From Acidobacteria bacterium UBA7540 (lineage in GTDB: Bacteria; Acidobacteriota; Terriglobia; UBA7540), in the NCBI GenBank assembly GCA_002478145.1, contig DLMI01000251.1, forward strand, positions 1-27,790: a stretch of 27,790 bases of DNA, read 5' to 3'. Each line of letters begins with the position of its first letter. The first letter of the stretch is position 1. Positions 8,231-15,725 of the stretch are shown piece by piece. A program made the position numbers and the translations under genes. The notes below the pieces were generated by a model. That model was not told where the DNA came from. It worked only from the letters and a program-made list of their open reading frames with translations, and made no database searches.

Positions 8231-8865
8231 GGCATTCGATTCCTTATGACCGTCACGTTTACGTTGAATCCTGAGTCCCGAATGCTTTGGCTCGCCTTCC
8301 GTCGCCAAAGCTTCTGGGCACCCGCCAAGCGAGCCCGCACCTCTTCCTTCCTCAAAGCACCCTTGCGGATTGCATCAACTGCCCCAGCTTGTAGAACTCG
8401 GATCACATCCTCCGGCGTTATCTTGCGGGAGTAGAAAACGAAAGGAACATCAGGATACTGGCTTCTCACTTTTCTAAGCAGACAGATTCCGTGGTCAGGG
8501 GATTGTCCCAGTGCCCTCCATTGCAGCCTCAGCGCTTTGTATGCCTCAGAGATACACTTCATCGTTTCGACCAGGCGCCTTTTGTCATCCCACGACCGGT
8601 TCCGGTATAGCCCCGAGAATAAACCCGCCACCTCTTTCACTGCCGCTGCTGCGGCATCCCTTTGTACATGCGTGGGATGCGTGTCGCCGCTTTCGGGAGG
8701 AATATAAAGGTTGCTTACAAAAATGCTCACCCGTGGAATTCCGCTAAACAGTTTCGCCGATTCCTCCGGCCAACGAACGGTTATGTATTTGTAACTGCCG
8801 CCAACAATCTTGCCGAAACCCTTCAGCTCTTCCTGGTCGTCATCAATGAAAACAAGCTGCTGCAT
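8227..8865 (-). CDS. degenerate receiver-domain (pseudo-REC) protein
   Basis: The start is ATG 8865, with AAGGGAG immediately upstream and only 41 bp after the methylase stop. A longer in-frame start at 8970 would overlap the methylase. The 212-aa product begins QQLVFIDDD, the acidic beta-1 signature of response-regulator receivers (D8-D10). Strand 3 reads VSIFVSNLYIPP, where the usual phospho-acceptor Asp is replaced by Asn52. A ~60-residue helical insert (about 60-120) is followed by PFVFYSRKIT and AGAVDAIRKGAL, matching the switch Ser/Thr and conserved Lys (K168). No output DNA-binding domain is obvious. It overlaps the helicase start by 4 bp, implying translational coupling. Probable role: a phosphorylation-independent adaptor or regulator between methylase and helicase (inference). 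Confidence 0.85.
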   Translation of the reverse strand: MQQLVFIDDDQEELKGFGKIVGGSYKYITVRWPEESAKLFSGIPRVSIFVSNLYIPPESGDTHPTHVQRDAAAAAVKEVAGLFSGLYRNRSWDDKRRLVETMKCISEAYKALRLQWRALGQSPDHGICLLRKVRSQYPDVPFVFYSRKITPEDVIRVLQAGAVDAIRKGALRKEEVRARLAGAQKLWRRKASQSIRDSGFNVNVTVIRNRMP

Positions 8866-8906
8866 AAGCTCCCTTTCCGCCTGAGAATTTCTCTTGAGTG
8901 CTCCTA

Positions 8907-11900
8907 TCACATATTCCCCAGTTTGTGGAAATGCTTCAGCGTGGCCTCTAGGCACAGGCCGTAGTCCCAACCTTCGTGAAAAGTCTCAAAGATGTGACGG
9001 AGTTGATTTTCGCTCAAGCCATAGAGGTGAGCAACAACCGCGTCAAGCTCGTGGATCATGTCCTCTTTCTCATCTTCTTCCAGGCGGCCACACTCGACGC
9101 CCACAGCCTTCGCCCATTGCCGGTAGCGGTTATCGTGCGCCGCCAGCCGACCCGCCAAAGCCACAACTCTTTGCCAGAGGGCATTGTCTCGGCTCGGTCG
9201 AGGCACTGGAAACGCATTCATGATGTGAATGTCCATGTTGATCTCAACGTAGCGACGAGCATACCAATCAAGGGGAATCGAGCTTAGAACCCCCAGAAGG
9301 TAAGCCTGATCCGCGTCATCACCTCTTATCTGAAGTAAATACGGGGCGGCGTGGCTTACAAAAACCTTCGGAGGCAAGAGAACAGTGCGCACCGTTCGTG
9401 TATCAGTCGAGCGTGTCACCTGCCGATAAGCGATGCGCGGCTTGAGACAAGACAAGGTCTCGGGGTCGCGAATCCAGGCGGGCGGGAACTCACTGAAGGG
9501 CGAACGTTCCAACTTGGAGCTTCGCAGGCGCTTCTTCTGAAGTGCCGCCATTACCTTCGTGGGATCGGCCCAGGCGTAATACAAACCTGTATCCGGCTTC
9601 CAGATGTCAAACGACTCGCCTTTGAAAATGGGCCAGTATCCCTCCGGGCGATCATCGGCAAACTTCATGAGCTTCTTGTCATTCGTTGCGTGAAGTTCAG
9701 CATAGGGGCGAACACGCCACTCTCCTACCTCGTTCCGGTCAAGTCGAGGCGACTTCCGCAACTGCAGAAAGACCTCCCCTGATTGCTCGGTCGGAAGTAA
9801 AGGGAGGGCTGCCGTGTCGGTCCAGGACAACACATCCTTCACTGGAAACCGCAACGGCTCTTTCACTTTTCCTTTGGCGTATCTTTCTTCACTTGGGTAC
9901 GGGCCGCGCAAGGGCAACGCCTCGTCTTCCTGCGGGGCGCTTTTGTTGAGGCTCGTCAATGTGATCGTAAACTGTGGATGCACGTCCTCAAAGACCCAGC
10001 CCTTGTTGTTGAGAAGTTGAGTCAGGTCTTCCTCGCGCCCTTTTTCTAGAACAGCAAGACGGAAGTCCTGGCTCCCCTTCGCGGCCCACGCGGAGCGCGG
10101 CAGAACCACGCCAATCCTTCCCCCTTTTCCATGTACCAGATTCCAGAACCTCCAACAGAACGCCTTGTAAACATCTGGGTCGCCAGTGCCCATGCCGGGG
10201 AACGGACCGCTCACGAGTATACGGCGTAGCAAATCGGATTGTTCTGTCTCTCGCTCATAGACTTCAGCCAAATCCGGCCTCTGAGTTCGGAGCCGTCTTG
10301 TGGTTGTTTCGCGCTCCCTTTGAGATAGAGAATGAAATCCGGGGTAATGGCGCGTCCAGAAGCGATTCTCTTCCACCTTCTCTTTTTCCCACGGTGGGTT
10401 GCCCATGATTACATCAAACCCCGATTGCTCCCGTAGGAAGACCTCGGGAAAGGAAACAGGAAAGTGGAAGGGAGGAATAGCCTTGAGCGATTCGAGCGCC
10501 AACCTGCGTGCCTTTGAACCCAAAACGGATTCAGGGGCTTCCATCCAATGTGAAGCATTCTGAAAAACATCTCCGTGGACTTCATCGGAGATTCGGGCTG
10601 CTGCCAGTACATCGAACAGCGCTGCCGCTGGTGCTGTTGCCTCCCGCGCCTCGCGGAACGCTTGACGCGCCCGCTCAATCTCAGCGGCACTCGCATCCGA
10701 TAGCCGGGCTAGGCGGTCAAGGGCAACCTTGGCGCTTCCCAATAACCGCTCTTCGGATACTGCGTAGAGTGTACCGACAATCTCCCGTAGCCAATCGCTT
10801 GCCTCTTGAATGGTGGCAATGCCAACCAACGAGTTTCCCACCACGAGACTGTGGTCAAGGAAGGAAAGGGGCAGTCCAGGGACAAACGTATGAACCCAAA
10901 GGGAGAGCCGGGCCAATTCAACGGCAATCGGGTTTAAGTCCACGCCATAGATGCAACGGCGTGCAATCTGCCGCCGCAGCAGTTGGGTGTCTTCTATAGG
11001 GTCGATTTCTTCGGCCTGGGGTCCAAGCGCTTCACGGGCAGCTTGCCGGAGGCGTGCCAATTCCTCAAAGACGTCCGGCAAGTGGCGTCTGGCGAGGTAG
11101 CCCGAGAAGGCACGTTCGATGTGATCAACAGCAGCGGTCAGGAAGTGGCCGGATCCCATCGCAATGTCAGCCACTCGGAAGTCAAAGAAAGCGTCGGCGG
11201 CAGCCCGATCATCCATAGTATCGAGCCGGGCGAAGTGATCTCTCAACGCTGGTTCAAGCGCGTATTCAAGCAAATGCTCCACGGCAAAGTGTTTGGTGAA
11301 ATAGGAACCAGTCGCCTTTCGTGCTCCAGACGTATTGTGCAGGTACGGTCGCCCCTTGGGGACCACCACCTCTTCCTTCGGCTTGGCCGGACGGTATTGG
11401 TCCTGTTTCTCGACCTTCTCGGTAGTGAGGTCAACCTCGGCAATCGACAGCTCGTTCTCAAGCAGTCCCTCGTAAACCGTCCCAAACTCCCTGACTCCCA
11501 GGCTGCGGAAATCTACGGGTCCCCAACCTTCCGGGGTGTTATCCACCAGGAGTGACTGGAGGACAGGGCCAAAGGCATAATCTGGGACCTTTATTGAGGC
11601 AAGCGCTGCTCCGGTTGGGGAAACTGCTGAGTCTCGCGAGAACAAGCCGCCGTTGTAAGCGGGTACGCCCCACTCCGCATTGCCTTTGTCTACGGCCCGG
11701 AAGAGGCGATCCACCTCCTCCCAGTGAGTCGTGTCATGGCCGAAGGGAGTCTTCGAGTTGAGAATTTCAATCAACTCACGCGCCTTTTGTTTCAAGGAGC
11801 GGGCCTTGTAAAGGTCATTCGTCTTGTATGGGAGTAATTCCTTGTCCTCAGCATAGGCGACAAAGAGCAGGCGGAAAAGAGCAACTAGCGCCATCTGATA

Positions 11901-12944
11901 AGTTTCCGCCAGTTTCTCTGCCGAAGGTGATTTAAGATTGCGTGCCTCCAGAATCGCCTGAGCCAAGCGGGGAACAACGTCTGTGTACACGCGCTCCCGC
12001 AATCTATTTCCAAGATCGACCGCATATCGCGCAGATGAGTCCAGAATCTCCTCAATCGTGCCGCCCCTGCGGAGCGCATCGGCTGAGAATAGGAGCCAAA
12101 GGTATCCCGCCTGTTCGTTGGAAACAAGGTCAAGGTGAATCTCAACGAAGGTTTCGGTGCGGCCCCGCCGACCTACGCCCACACCAGCACGGACCGGATA
12201 GAGCCGGATGGTGGATCCAGTCGAGACCACAACATAATTCAGGTTTTCGGCATCGGCCTTGGCGAGGGCGTAGGAGACTGCGGAGAGATTAGAGAAGCGG
12301 GTATTCGGTATCTCCGGGGATTCGTTCCTTTCCAAAAAGACGGCCAGGGCCACTCTTGTCTCAGCCGCCCGCAAAATGTAGGAGGGGCCAGGGAGTGGTT
12401 CCAAGGTGAAGCCAAGCCCTTGAATAAGGGGTTGGCCTCGAAGTCTGAGGCAGTCCTGGCCTTTGTGCGCGGCCTCCGCCCAATCCGCCCTTTGGGGGAC
12501 ACCCGATTGAAGCTCATGAGTGGCGAAAAGTCCCTCGTTCCTGATCCCTGAAAGCGGCGTCTCAACTTCTGGTATCGCTGAGTGGAGGAAGCGTAAGGCT
12601 GAATGCCGATCCGGTTCCTCAAGCGCCGCGCTGCAAATCCGCTCGACCCTGCTTGGGTCCAGCCCGACAAACGCGGGTGGATGGTCTCCAATGGGGCCGC
12701 AAAGCGCAGCCTTACAGTCATAGAGGACGACCAGGAGCAGTGGCGTTGCCCGCCCACCAAGCCGCGCCTTCCAAACGGTGCGTAATGTCGTAGCGGTAGG
12801 GGCTTCGGCGCTCGCCGCAATTGCGACCTCCAGGGCGTTCGGCCCATTGCCCAGGGCAAGTCCGACCGCTCGCAGTTCGTGCGGTTCAGGGAGCACTAGT
12901 GGCCGTAGTTCGCGCTCTGACAAAAAGGTGAGAGAAGAAGCCAA
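8907..12944 (-). CDS. Eco57I/PglX-type N6-adenine DNA methyltransferase
   Basis: The start is TTG 12944, preceded by GAAGGAGG at an ideal distance, giving 1345 aa. Residues ~1-530 form a large N-terminal region without a visible PD-(D/E)XK motif. Methylase motifs follow in gamma-class order: motif X-like ATGSYFTKHFAVEHLL (~540-555), motif I-like ADIAMGSGHFL (~591-601, in place of DPACGSG), IYGVDLNPIAVELARLSLW, and the catalytic NPPW (~848-851). The C-terminal third (VRPYAELHATNDKKLMKF to the end) has the look of a target-recognition and helical-spacer region, including a DWYARRYVEINMDIHIMNAFPVP block typical of type IIG and BREX PglX enzymes. The likely role is adenine methylation of host DNA for self/non-self discrimination. 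It sits between a PD-(D/E)XK nuclease gene and the receiver/helicase pair. Confidence 0.93.
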   Translation of the reverse strand: MASSLTFLSERELRPLVLPEPHELRAVGLALGNGPNALEVAIAASAEAPTATTLRTVWKARLGGRATPLLLVVLYDCKAALCGPIGDHPPAFVGLDPSRVERICSAALEEPDRHSALRFLHSAIPEVETPLSGIRNEGLFATHELQSGVPQRADWAEAAHKGQDCLRLRGQPLIQGLGFTLEPLPGPSYILRAAETRVALAVFLERNESPEIPNTRFSNLSAVSYALAKADAENLNYVVVSTGSTIRLYPVRAGVGVGRRGRTETFVEIHLDLVSNEQAGYLWLLFSADALRRGGTIEEILDSSARYAVDLGNRLRERVYTDVVPRLAQAILEARNLKSPSAEKLAETYQMALVALFRLLFVAYAEDKELLPYKTNDLYKARSLKQKARELIEILNSKTPFGHDTTHWEEVDRLFRAVDKGNAEWGVPAYNGGLFSRDSAVSPTGAALASIKVPDYAFGPVLQSLLVDNTPEGWGPVDFRSLGVREFGTVYEGLLENELSIAEVDLTTEKVEKQDQYRPAKPKEEVVVPKGRPYLHNTSGARKATGSYFTKHFAVEHLLEYALEPALRDHFARLDTMDDRAAADAFFDFRVADIAMGSGHFLTAAVDHIERAFSGYLARRHLPDVFEELARLRQAAREALGPQAEEIDPIEDTQLLRRQIARRCIYGVDLNPIAVELARLSLWVHTFVPGLPLSFLDHSLVVGNSLVGIATIQEASDWLREIVGTLYAVSEERLLGSAKVALDRLARLSDASAAEIERARQAFREAREATAPAAALFDVLAAARISDEVHGDVFQNASHWMEAPESVLGSKARRLALESLKAIPPFHFPVSFPEVFLREQSGFDVIMGNPPWEKEKVEENRFWTRHYPGFHSLSQRERETTTRRLRTQRPDLAEVYERETEQSDLLRRILVSGPFPGMGTGDPDVYKAFCWRFWNLVHGKGGRIGVVLPRSAWAAKGSQDFRLAVLEKGREEDLTQLLNNKGWVFEDVHPQFTITLTSLNKSAPQEDEALPLRGPYPSEERYAKGKVKEPLRFPVKDVLSWTDTAALPLLPTEQSGEVFLQLRKSPRLDRNEVGEWRVRPYAELHATNDKKLMKFADDRPEGYWPIFKGESFDIWKPDTGLYYAWADPTKVMAALQKKRLRSSKLERSPFSEFPPAWIRDPETLSCLKPRIAYRQVTRSTDTRTVRTVLLPPKVFVSHAAPYLLQIRGDDADQAYLLGVLSSIPLDWYARRYVEINMDIHIMNAFPVPRPSRDNALWQRVVALAGRLAAHDNRYRQWAKAVGVECGRLEEDEKEDMIHELDAVVAHLYGLSENQLRHIFETFHEGWDYGLCLEATLKHFHKLGNM

Positions 12945-13090
12945 GCTTCCTCCTTCAGGAGTTTGCGAAAACGGGAAGAGGATAACTCACCCAGCACCCA
13001 GTTACAAGTCGGACACGGCCACCGTCAGCAAGTTCAGTCCACAACATACGAAAACTAGGGGGATGGAGGAAAAGCCGTGTCCAGTTCTAT

Positions 13091-14200
13091 TCAGGAGAAG
13101 AGTGTTGGCTGAGAGGGTGGCCCGGATTCTGGTGGGACTTCCTTGCTTGTGCCTAATCTGCCCCGACACAGGTACGTGGCAAGGCTTCGAGCAAAGTCGC
13201 TTGGGCGAGATTGTGGTCCTGCTAAATGGCCCGGCTCCCCCAACTCCCTAGTAATGTTACGATAACCAACAACGTAGCGGTCGTTTTCAATCTTCCGAGC
13301 CAGTCCAGAGAGAGTCAAGGCATCAAGTGAATCCCGGCACCAGTCCAACCAATGGCCCCACCGCAGAGGATACCTTCCTTCAATCTCAGCAGCTAACTGC
13401 GACACCGTCACGTCCAGTGGCATTTCCTTTTGCGCATTCCGTCGCCTCCACTCCTCGCGTTGCGCCTGAGTCAACAGGAAGTAGAAGACCTTTGTCCAAA
13501 GAAAGACCAGTGTAAATATTGTTGGGGGGGCGTCGTTGCAGAACTGCCAAGTGGCCTTGATAGCCTGGATTTTCTCGGGCGTAACCTTCAAAGAGGCTGC
13601 GCGGCGCGAAAAACAAGTGCTCAGCTTCAGTTCCTCTCTAACGGAAGCGTCACGAAAATCGCTCGACTGGCCCGAGACCTTGCGGAAAACGAACTCGTTT
13701 CGGTCATGATCGTAATACCACTCGAAGACGACAAGCGATCTCTCGAATTGGATCAGTCCGCCCCGCAAAATCTCCCCAAGGCGGGTCACTATCTCCTGAG
13801 CGTCACGAAGGGGAATAAGCAATAGAATGTCGTGGGTCGTTGGGGCCAACCGCTCACCCTTCGGCCCGGCTTTGAATTCCAACGGTCTATCGTACTTCTT
13901 TAGTTTTCGCAGATGCCCCAGGAAGCTCTTTTGCTCAATCGGAAAACCAGCTTTGGTTTCGCCTATGAGACCATACGATGGTGAAATCAGGACCCCGAAG
14001 TCAGGGGTCTTCTCCGTTCCGCCCTCTTCGGACGAACTTAACCGGGGGAAGCGGTCGAACTGGCATATGCTGGATGAAAACGGCTTGACCTGAGTGAAGA
14101 AAAATTCCCAGCATGACACGAGGTCAACGGCTGTATCGTATGCTCTGAATTCTCGGTGGAGCTGCTCGACGCATTGATCAAACGTAGGCGATTCAGGCAC
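13091..14200 (-). CDS. PD-(D/E)XK restriction-like nuclease
   Basis: The 369-aa product starts at GTG 14200, only 7 bp after the stop of the preceding gene, so translational coupling is likely; no strong Shine-Dalgarno is present. Residues 64-83 carry a canonical nuclease motif: PD at 66-67, a strand and turn, then E-T-K at 81-83 within GLIGETKAGFP. The remainder is mixed helix and strand, with a winged-helix-like C-terminal part (TVSQLAAEIEGRYPLRWGHW, then DALTLSGLARKI). The C-terminus ends SQPTLFS, which resembles a sliding-clamp-binding QxxLF motif. It is the best candidate for the DNA-cleaving subunit paired with the downstream adenine methylase. Function is inferred from motif and context. 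Confidence 0.82.
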   Translation of the reverse strand: MPESPTFDQCVEQLHREFRAYDTAVDLVSCWEFFFTQVKPFSSSICQFDRFPRLSSSEEGGTEKTPDFGVLISPSYGLIGETKAGFPIEQKSFLGHLRKLKKYDRPLEFKAGPKGERLAPTTHDILLLIPLRDAQEIVTRLGEILRGGLIQFERSLVVFEWYYDHDRNEFVFRKVSGQSSDFRDASVREELKLSTCFSRRAASLKVTPEKIQAIKATWQFCNDAPPTIFTLVFLWTKVFYFLLTQAQREEWRRRNAQKEMPLDVTVSQLAAEIEGRYPLRWGHWLDWCRDSLDALTLSGLARKIENDRYVVGYRNITRELGEPGHLAGPQSRPSDFARSLATYLCRGRLGTSKEVPPESGPPSQPTLFS

Positions 14201-14207
14201 GGGGGTA

Positions 14208-15266
14208 CTAGGTCAAGACATCTTCCACAGTCCATGATCTCGGTTCGGGTTTTACGATCTCGCCCTCGCGAAAGTTCTCAAAGATGTGATTGCACAAGCG
14301 ATTTAAGGAAAACGCGGATGCGTCTACCTGCGGGATCACGGTCACTGCATTCGGCGTCGTCGCGAAAATATCGAATGCTGACCCATCAAAGAAATCGATG
14401 AGTGAAACATGTACATACGGGTTTTCATGCAGCACCGCGATTCCACTGCGCGTCATCAGGTCGAGCGCAGACAGGAAGGTCAGGTTGTCATCCCGATCTT
14501 CAAACACCGTCTCACCGAATTCGATGTTGATCGGAGAGACAGGCGCGTCACCGGATTTCCGCGAGGACTGCTCAAAAACCCGATGCTTTCTGGACGCGGT
14601 GTCTACGATTGGAGTAAGGACATTGTTGAGAAAAACGCGTAGGTCGCCTGATAGGAATTTCGCCACGCCGGTGCGTGCCACAAACGCATGTAGTGAGCCC
14701 CGGCCCGTCACTACAAAGTCGACTTTATCGACAAACATCCCTTCGTTCTCAGCGCCATTGAAGACCGCATGGTATGGCTGTTTCTTGAAACTTATCTCCC
14801 CTTCGCGCCTGTAAGAATACGCCACAGCCTTGTTTACAGAAACCTCAGCAGCCTGGTTCTCTTCGATGTTTTCGAGAATTAGCCGGATATCCCTTGAAGA
14901 TAGGTACGCGCCCGAAAAACGCGGCGAGAGGGAGTTTAGCAACCTCAAGAGGAGATTTTCGCTCGCAACGGTCCGCGCAAGTGAAAAGGCGGTCCACGCC
15001 TTTTCTCCACTCTTGAACACGCCGAATTGCATCCCCTCAGAGTCGGGCCTTCTGCTCAGGGTTCCCAACCAGTAGTCTTGTCGTTTTGAAAGCCTCACCA
15101 ATGATCGGTCCCCCTCTAGAACCGATGGCGCAGGCGCATCCGAAAGGAAGGAAGCAAAAAAGAGCTTGACTCCCCTATGCCCAACGCAAACGCGTGCGGC
15201 TAGCTCAAGCGCATCAAGCCACCGCTCACCAAACTCGTAGCCTTCAAATCGGAGTTGCCTGGGCAT
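14208..15266 (-). CDS. hypothetical 352-aa protein, first gene of the cluster
   Basis: ATG 15266 has no recognisable Shine-Dalgarno (GGTTGGTTTCTG precedes it), so it may be translated from a leaderless or weak-site transcript. The sequence looks like a mixed alpha/beta soluble protein. I see no nuclease, ATPase, helicase or DNA-binding motif. A conserved-looking core is ENEGMFVDKVDFVVTGRGSL, and near the C-terminus HVSLIDFFDGSAFDIFATTP. The stop lies 7 bp before the PD-(D/E)XK nuclease start, so the two are almost certainly co-transcribed. A sensor, specificity or nuclease-partner role is plausible by position only. I do not recognise the family. Confidence 0.72.
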   Translation of the reverse strand: MPRQLRFEGYEFGERWLDALELAARVCVGHRGVKLFFASFLSDAPAPSVLEGDRSLVRLSKRQDYWLGTLSRRPDSEGMQFGVFKSGEKAWTAFSLARTVASENLLLRLLNSLSPRFSGAYLSSRDIRLILENIEENQAAEVSVNKAVAYSYRREGEISFKKQPYHAVFNGAENEGMFVDKVDFVVTGRGSLHAFVARTGVAKFLSGDLRVFLNNVLTPIVDTASRKHRVFEQSSRKSGDAPVSPINIEFGETVFEDRDDNLTFLSALDLMTRSGIAVLHENPYVHVSLIDFFDGSAFDIFATTPNAVTVIPQVDASAFSLNRLCNHIFENFREGEIVKPEPRSWTVEDVLT

Positions 15267-15725
15267 CAGAAACCAACCAATACTATGCTACCACTGTTCT
15301 AGGATGCGCAATATACCATATGAACGCAAAACTGGCTAGAAGTGCCCACGATTTGTGCCCACGATTGCGCCGGTTTATGGTGGTTCACGGTGCGTGACAG
15401 CTAAACCGCAAGAGCACTCATTTCTTAGACTGCCAGTCATGAGGTCAGGGGTCGGGGTCGGCTTGGGGCTACAGAAGACCTGATGTAGGCCAGTCTGCCC
15501 AATAACATCTGATTCCGGGCAGCTCAAAATGCGCAAACCGACCCCAAAGGATCAAACACTTGGGGCGAGTCGAAGGGCAGGGCTTTTGGGCAAGCGAATC
15601 ACAGCAGGCATTATACACCCGTGTCAGACAAATGTGCGGGCCGCTGCCGATGACTTGGCCTGTCTTGCGCGCGCCATAATGCACCTCCGGTGGAGCAAGG
15701 GACGCGTCTGGCACCCGCAACCGCA
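15267..15725. other. 459-bp intergenic region upstream of the methylase/helicase cluster
   Basis: This gap separates the Rad50-like gene from the five-gene cluster. It holds the tandem 13-bp repeat at 15342-15367 and an A/T-rich stretch (around 15295-15325, including TATATT on the minus strand) that could contain the cluster promoter, though I cannot match a clean -35/-10 pair. The minus-strand frame at 15469-15726 has poor composition and I do not call it a gene. Confidence 0.45.
15342..15367. repeat. tandem 13-bp direct repeat, candidate operator
   Basis: Two adjacent copies, GTGCCCACGATTT and GTGCCCACGATTG, differ only in the last base. They lie about 75-100 bp upstream of the first gene of the methylase/helicase cluster, next to an A/T-rich stretch that may be its promoter. 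Tandem repeats in this position often bind a regulator; that role is an inference. Confidence 0.5.

Noticed and set aside
10983..11555. 190-codon plus-strand ORF inside the methylase
   Set aside because: Antisense to methyltransferase motifs I and X; no independent ribosome site.
8907..12944. Fused endonuclease in the methylase (type IIG)
   Set aside because: No PD-(D/E)XK motif could be seen in the N-terminal 530 residues, so cleavage is assigned tentatively to the separate nuclease gene upstream.
14290..14814. 174-codon plus-strand ORF antisense to the 352-aa gene
   Set aside because: Ser/Arg/Thr-rich shadow translation; the opposite strand is better as protein and fits the tight gene spacing.
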